From Pandoraea iniqua (lineage in GTDB: Bacteria; Pseudomonadota; Gammaproteobacteria; Burkholderiales; Burkholderiaceae), in NCBI RefSeq assembly GCF_902459685.1, contig NZ_CABPSF010000004.1:186001-250000 (forward strand): DNA of 64,000 bases, written 5' to 3'. Made by a program: the position numbers and the translations under genes. Below, piece by piece: positions 37,739 to 47,207 of the stretch (the first letter of the stretch is position 1; every line of letters starts with the position of its first letter). A model generated the notes under the pieces. The model was not told the DNA's origin. It was given only the letters and a program-made list of their open reading frames with translations, and did no database searches.

Positions 37739-38185
37739 ATGAGTCTGAAAGAACGCATTACCGAAGACATGAAGACGGCCATGCGTGCCAAAGCCGCCGA
37801 AAAACTGGGGACCATCCGCTTGCTGCTCGCCGCGATCAAACAGAAGGAAGTCGACGAGCGAATCTCGCTCGACGATGCGGCGATCGTGACCGTGATCGAC
37901 AAACTCATCAAGCAACGCAAGGATTCCATCAGCCAGTTCCAGGCTGCCGGACGGACTGATTTGTCCGACAAGGAGGCCGCCGAAGTCGAGGTGCTTCAGG
38001 TCTACATGCCGCAGCAACTCTCGGCGGATGAAGTCGCGCAGGCCGTTAAGGCTGCCGTGGCGCAGACGGGCGCAGCGGGTCCGCAGGACATGGGCAAAGT
38101 GATGGGCGTGCTCAAGGGCCAACTGGCCGGACGCGCCGACATGACGGCCGTGTCCGCGCAGGTCAAGGCCGCGCTGGCCGCGTAA
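37739..38185 (+). CDS. yqeY: GatB/YqeY domain-containing protein
   Basis: Cytoplasmic helical protein of 148 residues. It matches the YqeY family, which resembles the tRNA-binding tail of GatB; a role in tRNA-dependent amidation or tRNA quality control has been suggested but not proven. The conserved start MSLKERITEDMKTAMRAK and the internal DKEAAEVEVLQVYMPQQL are visible. ATG 37739 is the family start; the open frame runs upstream without support. It lies 69 bases before dnaG on the same strand, the usual beta-proteobacterial arrangement. Confidence 0.93.
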   Translation: MSLKERITEDMKTAMRAKAAEKLGTIRLLLAAIKQKEVDERISLDDAAIVTVIDKLIKQRKDSISQFQAAGRTDLSDKEAAEVEVLQVYMPQQLSADEVAQAVKAAVAQTGAAGPQDMGKVMGVLKGQLAGRADMTAVSAQVKAALAA

Positions 38186-38254
38186 TCCGGATATGCGGTC
38201 TGAGGCTGTCGCGTTTGCGATGGCAGGTGGCCGCGTTGCGATGGCATCTATCCA

Positions 38255-40138
38255 GTGATTCCCCAGTCGTTCTTGCAGGACTTGCTCAACCGCGTCGATA
38301 TTGTCGAGGTGGTGGGTCGTTACGTGCAGTTGAAGAAGGGTGGGGCGAACTTCATGGGACTTTGTCCCTTTCATAATGAGAAGTCGCCCTCATTTACAGT
38401 CAGTCCGACCAAGCAGTTCTATCACTGCTTCGGGTGCGGCGCGCACGGCAGCGCGATCAGCTTCCTGATGGAGCATGCCGGCCTTGGTTTCGTCGAGGCG
38501 GTCGAAGAGTTGGCCCGCAACGTCGGGCTGGATGTACCCCGTGAAACGCCGCTGCCGGGTGCACCCCCTGCGGCGCAGCAGCGGGCCCAGACCCTCGGTC
38601 TGGTGGATGTCATGACGCGCGCGTGCGACTACTACCGTAAGCAATTGCGGGGCGCACGTACCGCGATCGACTATTTGAAGGGACGCGGTCTGACGGGTGA
38701 AATTGCCGCCCATTTCGGTCTGGGGTATGCCCCAGAAGGCTGGCAGAACCTTGAGGCGGCGTTTCAGGATTACCGCGACGATCAGTTGCTCGAAGCCGGG
38801 CTGGTGATTGAGAGCGACAAGGGCGAGCCGGGCAGCACGAAGCGCCGTTACGACCGTTTTCGCGATCGGATCATGTTCCCGATCCGGAACACGAAAGGTC
38901 AGGTCATCGCTTTTGGCGGACGCGTCTTGGACAAGGGCGAGCCGAAGTATCTGAATTCACCGGAGACGCCGCTCTTCAGCAAGGGCAGCGAGTTGTACGG
39001 CCTGTTCGAGGCGCGCGTGGGTATTCGCGACGCAGGCTACGTGCTCGTGGTCGAAGGGTATATGGACGTGGTAGCGCTGGCGCAACTGGGCTTCCCGCAG
39101 GCGGTGGCGACGCTGGGAACGGCGTGTACGCCCATGCACGTGCAGAAGCTGCTGCGCCAGACCGAGACGGTGGTGTTCAGCTTCGACGGCGATGCCGCCG
39201 GCCGCCGTGCGGCGCGACGTGCGCTCGAAGCGTGCCTGCCGCATGCCGACGACAACCGGAGTTTCAAGTTTTTGTTCTTGCCGACCGAACACGATCCGGA
39301 CAGCTATGTGCGCGAATACGGGGCAGATGCGTTTGCGGGCGAAGTCTCGCGCGCCATGCCGTTATCGCAGTTCCTGATCGGTGAAGTCACTTCGGGCAAG
39401 GACATGCAGCAGCCGGAAGGCCGTGCGCGGGCGCTGTTCGAGGCGAAGCCCCTGTTGCAGCAACTTCCTGCAAATGCCCTGCGCGGACAGATTCTGCATG
39501 CGCTGGCCGAGCGCGTCGGTAATTCTGTCGAAGAGGTGGCGGAATTGTGCGAATTGCAGTTGAGTGCTGCGCGCCGCGCGAATGCGTGGGACAAGACGCC
39601 TGCCAAGCGCGAAAAACGACGCGTGGTCGGCACCGAACACCGGGCCTTGCAGAATCTGCTGATGTTTCCGGCGCTTGGAAACGAATTGACCGAGGAAGAG
39701 ACCAAGATATTGGCGGATGTCACCCAGCACGCGGAGATCTTCGCGGAAGTGCTCGGACACTGCCATGAGTTGGGTGCACAGGCCGAATTCCGGTATCTGC
39801 ACGATCGCCTGCGAGCTTCGCCGAATTGGGCCAGTTTTGACGACATCATCCGGGAAATTCTCGCGTTCGAGGAAAATGCCCGCGATCTGATGCTGTTCGA
39901 CCCTGCCGATGAGGAGCAGGTCGAGCGCCGGGAGGAGCAAGTGTCGTTGCGCTTGGCCGAACTGCGTAGCGCGATCCGGCGCATGCAGTACGAGAGTCTG
40001 TGCAGCGAGCTCGAAACGATTTTCAAGCGGACGTCCCTGACGCCCGATGAAATCCGCCACGCTCAGGCGGTGTCGCGGCAACGCGACGAACTGAAGCGGC
40101 TGCTGGCTCCGGTCGGCACAGGGGGCACGCGAAGTTGA
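38255..40138 (+). CDS. dnaG: DNA primase
   Basis: Replication primase of 627 residues that makes RNA primers at the fork with DnaB. The N-terminal CHC2 zinc finger has C37, H40, C58 and C61. The TOPRIM catalytic core carries the glutamate of VVEGYMDVV and the DGD of FSFDGDAAG. A C-terminal DnaB-interaction domain follows (about residues 430-600). The start is GTG 38255, giving MIPQSFLQDLLNRVDIVEVV, the standard N-terminus; no strong ribosome site is visible. It precedes rpoD by 63 bases, the core of the macromolecular synthesis operon. Confidence 0.97.
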   Translation: MIPQSFLQDLLNRVDIVEVVGRYVQLKKGGANFMGLCPFHNEKSPSFTVSPTKQFYHCFGCGAHGSAISFLMEHAGLGFVEAVEELARNVGLDVPRETPLPGAPPAAQQRAQTLGLVDVMTRACDYYRKQLRGARTAIDYLKGRGLTGEIAAHFGLGYAPEGWQNLEAAFQDYRDDQLLEAGLVIESDKGEPGSTKRRYDRFRDRIMFPIRNTKGQVIAFGGRVLDKGEPKYLNSPETPLFSKGSELYGLFEARVGIRDAGYVLVVEGYMDVVALAQLGFPQAVATLGTACTPMHVQKLLRQTETVVFSFDGDAAGRRAARRALEACLPHADDNRSFKFLFLPTEHDPDSYVREYGADAFAGEVSRAMPLSQFLIGEVTSGKDMQQPEGRARALFEAKPLLQQLPANALRGQILHALAERVGNSVEEVAELCELQLSAARRANAWDKTPAKREKRRVVGTEHRALQNLLMFPALGNELTEEETKILADVTQHAEIFAEVLGHCHELGAQAEFRYLHDRLRASPNWASFDDIIREILAFEENARDLMLFDPADEEQVERREEQVSLRLAELRSAIRRMQYESLCSELETIFKRTSLTPDEIRHAQAVSRQRDELKRLLAPVGTGGTRS

Positions 40139-40153
40139 GGTAAGTCAGCGTGC

Positions 40154-40159
40154 TACAAT
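40154..40159 (+). promoter_or_regulatory. rpoD internal promoter -10 box
   Basis: TACAAT in the 63-base dnaG-rpoD gap, 42 bases before the rpoD ATG. A TTGAGG overlaps the dnaG stop, but its spacing is too short, so only the -10 is convincing. Confidence 0.45.
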
Positions 40160-40201
40160 AGAAGGTTTTCAGTGGGCTGTTTTCTGGCAAGCGAGATCGC
40201 T

Positions 40202-42844
40202 ATGGCAAAGATGACAACGACCAGCGGAAAAAAGACGGTTATCCCTGCCACGAAGGCAAAGCGCGCGACAAGCGCGGCGGCGGCATCCGGTGGGAAGGGG
40301 GCGTCTCGCTCTGCGGAGGCTGGCGTTGCAGTAAAGGCCAAAAAGGTATCGCAAGCCACGAAGAAGACAGCCAGCCAGGCAAGTTCGGCGAAACGTACTA
40401 CGCAAGATAAGGCAGCCGCCGGCGCAAAACCAAAGACGACCGGCAAGACGGCTGCGAAGGTGGCCGATGTCACCACGCGAAAGAGTGCGACCGCCGCAGG
40501 GGTGGGGGCTGCGAAATTGGCTAAGCCAGCAGCCAGGCCCACGGTGAAGTCAGCGCCGCCCGTCAAGGCGACGAAGGCGGCGACGAACCCGAAGGCGACG
40601 GCCGGCGAGAAACCGCAGGCCCGACAACCCGCTGAAAAAAGCGCGAAGAGCGCAACCACCGCCAAGGCAGCGACCTCGGCGGGCCGCAGTACACCTGCGA
40701 CGCAGGCACCCAGCAAGACCGGTGCCTCCCGCAAACCCGAAGTTGTGGAAGTCACGACGGCAGAAGTTGCGTTGCGCGTCCCCAAGACGCGTGGCAGAGC
40801 CGCGAAGACTCCCGCTCCGGATGAGCAGAACGTCGCAGCGAATACTAACGATCAACCCGTGAACGAAGATCAGACCAAAGTGGAAAAGCAGAAGGCGCGA
40901 GATCGCCGGGCAAAAGAGAAAGCACTGCTCAAGGACGCATTTTCCTCGCACCAGCCCGGTACGGCGGAGGAACTTGAGGAACGTCGCGGCAAACTGAAGG
41001 CGCTGATCAAGCTGGGTAAGGAGCGTGGCTTCCTGACCTTCGCCGAAATCAACGACCACTTGCCGGACGAGCTGGTTGAGAGCGAGGCGCTTGAGGGCGT
41101 GATCGGCACGTTCAACGACATGGGCATTGCTGTGTATGAGCAAGCGCCTGATGCCGAAACGCTGTTGCTCAACGACAATGCACCGAACGCTGCTTCGGAC
41201 GACGAAGTCGAGGAAGAGGCTGAGGCAGCCCTGTCGACCGTTGACTCCGAGTTTGGCCGTACGACGGACCCTGTTCGCATGTACATGCGCGAAATGGGTA
41301 CGGTCGAGCTGCTGACGCGCGAGGGCGAAATCGAGATCGCCAAGCGTATTGAAGAAGGCCTGAAGCACATGGTGCAGGCCATTTCTGCGTGCCCGACGAC
41401 GATTGCCGAAATTCTGGCGATGGCCGAAAAAGTCGAGCGTGAAGAAATGCGCATTGACGAAGTGGTCGATGGCCTGATCGATCCGAATGCAGACGCCGTT
41501 GCGGCGGCGGCTGCGGCTTCCGACGACGAAGACTTCGACGCTGACGCGGAAGAAGAAGAGGAAGCCGAGGAAGAAGCCGACGAGGAAGACGACAGCAGCA
41601 GCGGCGGCGGTGCTTCGGCAGCGCAGGTCGAGCAGCTCAAGCGTGACTCGCTGGCCAAGTTCGCCGCGATTGCCGATTGGTTCGGCAAGATGCGCCGTGC
41701 GTTCGAGAAGGAAGGTTATCAGTCGAAGCCGTACGTGAAGGCTGGCGAAGCCATCCAGGCCGAACTGATGACGATTCGCTTCACGGCGCGTACGGTCGAG
41801 CGTCTGTGCGACACGCTGCGTTCGCAAGTGGACGAAGTGCGCAACGTCGAGCGCGCGATTTTGTACATCGTGGTCGACAAGTGCGGCATGCCGCGCGCCG
41901 ATTTCGTGGCTCGTTTCCCGGGCAACGAAACGAATCTCGACTGGATTTACACGGTCGTGGCCGACAACAAGGCGTACAGCACTGTGGTCGAGCGTAACGT
42001 GCCGGCCGTGCAGGAACTTCAGCAAAAGCTGATCGACCTTCAGGCGCGAGTGGTGTTGCCGTTGGCGGAGTTGAAGGACGTCAACCGCAAGATGTCGGAA
42101 GGCGAGCGTCGTGCGCGCAAGGCCAAGCGTGAAATGACCGAGGCAAACTTGCGTCTGGTGATTTCGATCGCGAAGAAGTACACGAACCGTGGTCTGCAAT
42201 TCCTGGATCTGATTCAGGAAGGCAACATCGGCCTGATGAAGGCGGTGGACAAGTTCGAATACCGTCGCGGTTACAAGTTCTCGACGTATGCCACGTGGTG
42301 GATTCGTCAGGCCATTACGCGTTCGATTGCTGACCAGGCCCGTACCATCCGTATTCCGGTGCACATGATCGAAACGATCAACAAGATGAACCGGATTTCG
42401 CGTCAGATCTTGCAGGAAACCGGTGTTGAGCCGGATCCGGCAACGCTGGCCGAGAAGATGGAAATGCCGGAAGACAAGATCCGCAAGATCATGAAGATCG
42501 CGAAAGAGCCGATCTCCATGGAGACGCCGATCGGTGACGACGACGATTCGCACTTGGGCGATTTCATCGAAGATACCGGCACGGTGGCGCCTGCGGATGC
42601 GGCATTGCATGGTAGTATGCGCGACGTCGTGAAGGACGTGCTCGATTCGTTGACACCGCGCGAGGCCAAGGTGCTGCGCATGCGCTTCGGTATCGAGATG
42701 AGCACGGATCACACGCTCGAGGAAGTGGGCAAGCAGTTCGACGTGACGCGTGAGCGTATTCGTCAGATTGAAGCCAAGGCGCTGCGTAAGCTGCGTCACC
42801 CGAGCCGCTCCGACAAGCTCAAGTCGTTCCTCGAAGGCAATTGA
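40202..42844 (+). CDS. rpoD: RNA polymerase sigma factor RpoD (sigma-70) with long basic tail
   Basis: Housekeeping sigma factor of 880 residues, far longer than E. coli (613). Residues about 1-205 form a Lys/Ala/Thr/Pro-rich tail like histone H1, followed by a linker; region 1.1 begins only near residue 263. Region 1.2 follows [19 protein letters not shown] strongly acidic insert (Asp/Glu runs near 445-465) lies in the non-conserved region. Regions 2 ([29 protein letters not shown]), 3 and 4 ([20 protein letters not shown]) are intact. ATG 40202 is preferred over an upstream in-frame ATG. Extended RpoD tails occur in other Burkholderiales. Confidence 0.96.
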   Translation: MAKMTTTSGKKTVIPATKAKRATSAAAASGGKGASRSAEAGVAVKAKKVSQATKKTASQASSAKRTTQDKAAAGAKPKTTGKTAAKVADVTTRKSATAAGVGAAKLAKPAARPTVKSAPPVKATKAATNPKATAGEKPQARQPAEKSAKSATTAKAATSAGRSTPATQAPSKTGASRKPEVVEVTTAEVALRVPKTRGRAAKTPAPDEQNVAANTNDQPVNEDQTKVEKQKARDRRAKEKALLKDAFSSHQPGTAEELEERRGKLKALIKLGKERGFLTFAEINDHLPDELVESEALEGVIGTFNDMGIAVYEQAPDAETLLLNDNAPNAASDDEVEEEAEAALSTVDSEFGRTTDPVRMYMREMGTVELLTREGEIEIAKRIEEGLKHMVQAISACPTTIAEILAMAEKVEREEMRIDEVVDGLIDPNADAVAAAAAASDDEDFDADAEEEEEAEEEADEEDDSSSGGGASAAQVEQLKRDSLAKFAAIADWFGKMRRAFEKEGYQSKPYVKAGEAIQAELMTIRFTARTVERLCDTLRSQVDEVRNVERAILYIVVDKCGMPRADFVARFPGNETNLDWIYTVVADNKAYSTVVERNVPAVQELQQKLIDLQARVVLPLAELKDVNRKMSEGERRARKAKREMTEANLRLVISIAKKYTNRGLQFLDLIQEGNIGLMKAVDKFEYRRGYKFSTYATWWIRQAITRSIADQARTIRIPVHMIETINKMNRISRQILQETGVEPDPATLAEKMEMPEDKIRKIMKIAKEPISMETPIGDDDDSHLGDFIEDTGTVAPADAALHGSMRDVVKDVLDSLTPREAKVLRMRFGIEMSTDHTLEEVGKQFDVTRERIRQIEAKALRKLRHPSRSDKLKSFLEGN

Positions 42845-42872
42845 TTGCTGCTGAGCGAGCGCCGGTAGTTAA

Positions 42873-42948
<76 letters not shown>

Positions 42949-42955
42949 AAGAAGT

Positions 42956-42996
42956 AAGAAAGCCCCTGACGGTGACGTCAGGGGCTTTTTGTTTTT
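42956..42996. terminator. Bidirectional terminator after tRNA
   Basis: Perfect 11-bp stem AAGCCCCTGAC/GTCAGGGGCTT with a 6-base loop, followed by TTTGTTTTT. The stop codon of the convergent EamA gene overlaps its right edge. Confidence 0.93.
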
Positions 42997-43897
42997 ATGC
43001 TTTTTGTTTTTCAAACCACCTCGTTTTCTCCTGTCGCCGTGCCTGACTCAGCACAACCCCGCAAATCGTCAACCCGCCGCCCCACAGGTGATACGCATGC
43101 AGCGCTTCGCCAAGGAAAGCGGCTGCGACGATGGCCGTCAGGATGGGGATGAGGTTCATGAACACGGCCACCCGATTCGCGCCGAGGCGTTGCACCGACA
43201 ACATCCAGACGAAGGGCGCAACGATCGACCCCGGAATCGCGGCGTACAGCACCATCGCGATGTTCGACGATGAGAAGACCATGGGTGGCTCAAGCAGAAA
43301 GCTGGGCAGCAGGAACACCAAGGCCCACGCCATTTGCACATACAGCGACGTGAACGCAGGCATCGGCATGGCCCAGCGCCTCAGCAAGATGCCGTAAGCG
43401 GCGAACGTCAAAGCGACCACCAGCATCAGCGCATCGCCTCGCCCGACGCCTTGCGAAAGCAATGCGTGCGCGTCGCCCTTGGTGACCACTAGCAGAATGC
43501 CGACGAACGACAAGGCAACGCCGAACATGGCTCGGCGCGAAGGCACGTCACGGAAAAACGCCGTGTTGAGAAGCACAGTAAGCAGCGGAACCAAGGACAG
43601 CAAAATGCCCATGTTCGTCGCGCTCGTGAAGCTCGCCGCGTAGTACCCGACACCTTGGCATAGCGCCATGCCGAGCAGCCCGAGCCCCGCGAGTCTCGGA
43701 AGATTGGCGCGTATCACGGCGCGATGCTGCACCACGCTTCTGGCGACAAACGGCGTCAGGACCATAAAGGCGACGAACCAGCGATCAAAAGCGATGACGC
43801 CCGGCGGAATGGCGCCGGCGGCAAGCTTGTTCACGATCGCATTGCCCGCCCAAATGCACACGGCGAGCAAACTGAGGAATAGGTATTTCGGGGGCAT
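42995..43897 (-). CDS. EamA/DMT family exporter
   Basis: Inner-membrane drug/metabolite exporter of 300 residues, two EamA repeats and about ten helices. ATG 43897 has GGAG eight bases upstream. The last residues (WFEKQKA) are encoded inside the tRNA terminator region. It is divergently transcribed from an AraC regulator across a 76-base gap with a palindrome, so that regulator very likely controls it. Substrate unknown; it is not closely similar in sequence to the EamA protein at about 28 kb. Confidence 0.88.
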   Translation of the reverse strand: MPPKYLFLSLLAVCIWAGNAIVNKLAAGAIPPGVIAFDRWFVAFMVLTPFVARSVVQHRAVIRANLPRLAGLGLLGMALCQGVGYYAASFTSATNMGILLSLVPLLTVLLNTAFFRDVPSRRAMFGVALSFVGILLVVTKGDAHALLSQGVGRGDALMLVVALTFAAYGILLRRWAMPMPAFTSLYVQMAWALVFLLPSFLLEPPMVFSSSNIAMVLYAAIPGSIVAPFVWMLSVQRLGANRVAVFMNLIPILTAIVAAAFLGEALHAYHLWGGGLTICGVVLSQARRQEKTRWFEKQKA

Positions 43898-43946
43898 GCA
43901 GAAGCTCCATCAACACAATGGGGCTAGAATAGCCACTATCCGTTTA

Positions 43947-43960
43947 TCGATATATAGCGA
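43947..43960. promoter_or_regulatory. Candidate AraC-family operator
   Basis: TCGATATATAGCGA is palindromic at 12 of 14 positions and lies midway in the divergent EamA/AraC gap, 13 bases before the araC-type ATG. This is a plausible autoregulatory site, by inference. Confidence 0.4.
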
Positions 43961-43973
43961 TTTTCAGACAATC

Positions 43974-44807
43974 ATGAAGCGAAGCGGACAGGCGAGTGCC
44001 AAGGCCAAGGCCGATGCAGAGACGCTGGCAGCGCTGACAGCGTTAGCACCGGCACCGATGACGTTCCGATCGGCGACCTACGAAGGCGGCGCGGCTTATC
44101 TGCCCCGGCGTCAGCCTTGGGGGAAGATCGGCTTTGCGCTGACCGGCGTGATGGAGGTCAGCGTCGAGGGAAAGCGGTTCTTGTCCCCGCCGCATTACGC
44201 CACGTGGATACCCGTCAACGCGCATCACCACTGTCACAACCGCAACAGCGTCAGATTCGTCACGATTTACATCGATCAGGCATGGTGTTCAGACATGCCA
44301 GACACCGCGTGCACGTTGGTGCTCAGCCCGCTGATTCGCGCCATTTTTTCGGACTTTTTGGCGCGCGAAGTCATGGTGCCGGTGACCGAAGACGATTTGC
44401 GGCTCGTGCGCGTGTTGATGGATCAGTTGAAGAAAGCACCGCGGCGGGACAGCTATCTGCCGCTCTCGGACGATCCGCTGTTGCAGCCGATCATCGATGC
44501 ATTGCAGTTGAACCCGAGCGATCGGCGCTCGCTGGCCGACTGGGCCGAATCGCTCGGCACCACCGAACGAACGGTGTCCAGGCGCTTTCAGACGGGGCTC
44601 GGCATCTCGTTCAACGAGTGGCGCCAACGCCTGAAGCTGGTGGCGGCGCTGACACAAATTGAAGAGGGCAAGTCCGTGCAGCGCATCGCCGACGAGCTTG
44701 GCTATCGCTCATCGTCGGCATTCATTGCCATGTTCCGCCGCCAGACCGGAACCAGTCCGTCCTATCTCAGCGATCCACGGCCGCCTGAGGCGTATTGCGA
44801 AAGCTAA
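43974..44807 (+). CDS. AraC-family transcriptional regulator (cupin type)
   Basis: DNA-binding regulator of 277 residues. An N-terminal cupin-like sensor domain (with PVNAHHHCHN) is followed by a C-terminal double helix-turn-helix of the AraC type: SLADWAESLGTTERTVSRRFQ and VQRIADELGYRSSSAFIAMFRRQTG. Relatives such as NimR sit next to and regulate a transporter, which fits the divergent EamA gene. ATG 43974 is chosen; the frame is open far upstream but overlaps the EamA gene there. No ribosome site is visible. The 3' end overlaps the convergent AhpD-like gene by 41 bases. Confidence 0.9.
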   Translation: MKRSGQASAKAKADAETLAALTALAPAPMTFRSATYEGGAAYLPRRQPWGKIGFALTGVMEVSVEGKRFLSPPHYATWIPVNAHHHCHNRNSVRFVTIYIDQAWCSDMPDTACTLVLSPLIRAIFSDFLAREVMVPVTEDDLRLVRVLMDQLKKAPRRDSYLPLSDDPLLQPIIDALQLNPSDRRSLADWAESLGTTERTVSRRFQTGLGISFNEWRQRLKLVAALTQIEEGKSVQRIADELGYRSSSAFIAMFRRQTGTSPSYLSDPRPPEAYCES

Positions 44808-45222
44808 TGGCCATGCGGTTGTACGCATTCATCAGGCTGATAGCGAGCGTCAGGTCGACCAGCTCACGCTCATTGAACACCTCACGTGCTTCGGCATACT
44901 GAGCATCCGGCACCCCCGTTTGTGCAACGAGCGTGACCGATTCGGCCCACGACAGTGCCGCACGCTCGCGGGCGTCGAACAGATTGCCCGCTTCCCGCCA
45001 TGCCTGCACCAGCGCGAGCTTTTCCACTTTCATCCCTTTCTTCAGCAGATCCCGCGTGTGCATGTCGAGGCAGAACGCGCAGTTGTTGATCTGCGAAACC
45101 CGCAAGTACACAAGCTCGACGAGTTCCGGTGGCAAGCTGGATTGCGTGACGTAGCCATAAACGCCGCCGAGCGCTTTCGCACCCCCGGGAGCCACTTGGT
45201 TGTAATCGAGTCGCTTACTCAT
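44767..45222 (-). CDS. Carboxymuconolactone decarboxylase/AhpD-like protein
   Basis: Cytoplasmic all-helical protein of 151 residues in the CMD/AhpD-like family. The redox CxxC pair with following histidine is NCAFCLDMH, typical of AhpD-type alkylhydroperoxidase subunits, so peroxidase-related activity is more likely than ring decarboxylation. AGGAG lies six bases before ATG 45222. Its start overlaps the end of the upstream cupin gene by 8 bases, which indicates translational coupling. It lies next to a MocR regulator reading away, a common arrangement for CMD genes. Confidence 0.9.
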   Translation of the reverse strand: MSKRLDYNQVAPGGAKALGGVYGYVTQSSLPPELVELVYLRVSQINNCAFCLDMHTRDLLKKGMKVEKLALVQAWREAGNLFDARERAALSWAESVTLVAQTGVPDAQYAEAREVFNERELVDLTLAISLMNAYNRMAISFRNTPQAAVDR

Positions 45223-45694
45223 GTGAGTTCTCCTTCGTAGCGCCTGCGTCAGGCAGCGGGGTGGTCAAGGCTTTGTCTTGCGTATCGACGACAAACACGG
45301 CGAGCAGCTTGGCGGGTTTCGTCTTGCTGGCGTTACGGCTGACCCGATGGATGGCGCCCGGCGTCTCAAAAAAAGCTTCGCCCGCGCGATAAACACGCTT
45401 CGGCCCGTCGTCGATCTGAGACTCGATCTCGCCAGCAACGACATAAGCATAGATGAACGCCGACTTCGCGTGCGCATGCGGCAGCGAGGCACCCCCCGGC
45501 GCGTAATCGACGACCACGGCCTCGAGCGATTTGCCGGGGACGTTCGGCAGCGCATGGGCAAAGTTCGGCGTGACGGTCTCACCGCTGCTATGGGCATTGG
45601 GTGCGCCATGGGCGCTCGCTGGGGCCACCAGCGAAAGGTTGGCCGCGACGGCTGCTACGGTCACGGCGAGCGAGATGATGAAGCGAGATTTCAT
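45215..45694 (-). CDS. Secreted cupin-domain protein
   Basis: Small exported protein of 159 residues. A Sec signal peptide runs from ATG 45694 (MKSRFIISLAVTVAAVAANL) to a likely cleavage at ASAHG near residue 29. The rest is a single cupin barrel with the metal-binding LPHAHAKSAFIYAYVVAGEI motif and a later histidine in GAIHRVS. Function is probably metal-dependent but unknown. AGGAG lies nine bases upstream of the start. It overlaps the AhpD-like gene by 8 bases, forming a two-gene operon divergent from the MocR gene. Confidence 0.88.
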   Translation of the reverse strand: MKSRFIISLAVTVAAVAANLSLVAPASAHGAPNAHSSGETVTPNFAHALPNVPGKSLEAVVVDYAPGGASLPHAHAKSAFIYAYVVAGEIESQIDDGPKRVYRAGEAFFETPGAIHRVSRNASKTKPAKLLAVFVVDTQDKALTTPLPDAGATKENSHE

Positions 45695-45803
45695 AAGGAC
45701 GTTCTCCTGTTTGCGTTCTGCTATTCTCGTGCCGGGTTGGGTCAACAGAAAGCACCAAGAACCAACATTCTTGCTGTACCACCAGCCCTGCCGGGAGAGG
45801 CCA

Positions 45804-47204
45804 ATGACGCTTCAGATTCAACTCGACCGCTCAGCAGCCACGCCACTGTCCGAGCAGATCCGTTTGGCGATCAGCGCTGCCATCGAGCGCGGCACGCTGG
45901 CGCCGGGGGCGCGTTTGCCGTCGTGGCTCGACCTCGCCGCACAGCTCGGCGTGGCAAGAGGCACGGTCAGGCTCGCCTATGACCGGCTGTCGGATGCGCA
46001 ACTCATTACGGCGTCACGCGCCGCAGGCACACGGGTGGCGGAGCGGCCGCCAAGTGGCAAGACGCCCAACACCGCTTACGATCCGAGCCCGTTCATGCGG
46101 ACCTACGAAGGGCTCACTGCCGGGCCGGCCATCTTTCAGATGGGCGTCTCGGCCCAGCAGACGCTTCCGGCGAAGCTCTTCACCCACGTGCGCGCGTTTG
46201 CCCTTCGCGCCGAGTCCAGCCCATCCGTCGTGTATCCGGACCCCCGCGGTGAGCCGAACCTGCGCCGGGAAATCGCGGCGTACGTCAGTCTTGCACGCGG
46301 CATCGCATGCTCGCCCGATCAGGTCATCGTCACGAGCGGATTCAGCGGCGGGCTGGGTCTTGCACTGCGAGCGCTGGGGCTGGAGGGAAAACAGGCGTGG
46401 GTAGAAAATCCGGGCTTCCCGTTCGCCAGACACGGACTGACGCTGGCCCAACTCAAACTCTGTCCCGTACCGGTCGACAGCGAAGGCATCGACGTGGCCT
46501 ACGGCATCGCCAACGCACCTGATGCTTCGCTGGTGCTGGTAACACCCGGGCAGCAGGCGCCACTGGGCCCGACACTATCGCTGGCGCGACGTCTTCAACT
46601 GTTGGACTGGGCGACGAAAAACGACGCGTGGATCATCGAAGACGATTACCTCAGCGAGTTGCAGTTGAGCGCCCGAGCGGCGCCCGCACTGGCGTCGCTG
46701 GACCGAGGCCAACGGGTGATTCATATCGGCTCGTTCAGCAAGACCATCAGCCCTGCGCTACGGTTGGGGTTCGTCGTCGTCCCGCTGCCACTCGCCTCGA
46801 CGTTTGCCGAAGTCACCGCCTGTCTGGCGCCCGCGCCTTGGCCGTCGGTGCAGCTCGCCGCCGCCAAGTTCATGGCGGAGGGCCACTATCTGCGGCATCT
46901 GCGGCGGTTGAAGCGTCTATACTTCGCGCAACGCGCTGCGCTACTCCAGAGCCTTGAAACACACGCACTGGAAACCGTATCCGCCGGACTTGCCGTATTG
47001 GTTCGCCTGCCCGACGACGTGTCGGATGTCGACGTGGCGAGAGAGTTACTGACCTACGGGCTGGGGCCGGCGGCCCTGTCGCCTTGGTACGTGACGCCCG
47101 AGACGGCCCGTTCGGGGCTCTTGCTGGGCGTGGCCACCGCGCCCGAGACCAACTTGGCAAGGTCCTCGGCGCGCCTCGCCGATGTCATACGTCGCCTGAG
47201 ATGA
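45804..47204 (+). CDS. MocR-type GntR regulator with aminotransferase domain
   Basis: Regulator of 466 residues: an N-terminal GntR winged helix (LPSWLDLAAQLGVARGTVRLAYDRL) joined to a fold-type I aminotransferase domain that binds PLP through K313 (SFSKTISPALRL). MocR proteins sense PLP or amino compounds and usually control the gene divergent to them, here the cupin-AhpD pair. GGGAGAGG lies directly before ATG 45804; the longer upstream frame crosses the cupin gene and is rejected. Only 3 bases separate its stop from a Crp/Fnr gene. Confidence 0.92.
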   Translation: MTLQIQLDRSAATPLSEQIRLAISAAIERGTLAPGARLPSWLDLAAQLGVARGTVRLAYDRLSDAQLITASRAAGTRVAERPPSGKTPNTAYDPSPFMRTYEGLTAGPAIFQMGVSAQQTLPAKLFTHVRAFALRAESSPSVVYPDPRGEPNLRREIAAYVSLARGIACSPDQVIVTSGFSGGLGLALRALGLEGKQAWVENPGFPFARHGLTLAQLKLCPVPVDSEGIDVAYGIANAPDASLVLVTPGQQAPLGPTLSLARRLQLLDWATKNDAWIIEDDYLSELQLSARAAPALASLDRGQRVIHIGSFSKTISPALRLGFVVVPLPLASTFAEVTACLAPAPWPSVQLAAAKFMAEGHYLRHLRRLKRLYFAQRAALLQSLETHALETVSAGLAVLVRLPDDVSDVDVARELLTYGLGPAALSPWYVTPETARSGLLLGVATAPETNLARSSARLADVIRRLR

Positions 47205-47207
47205 CTC

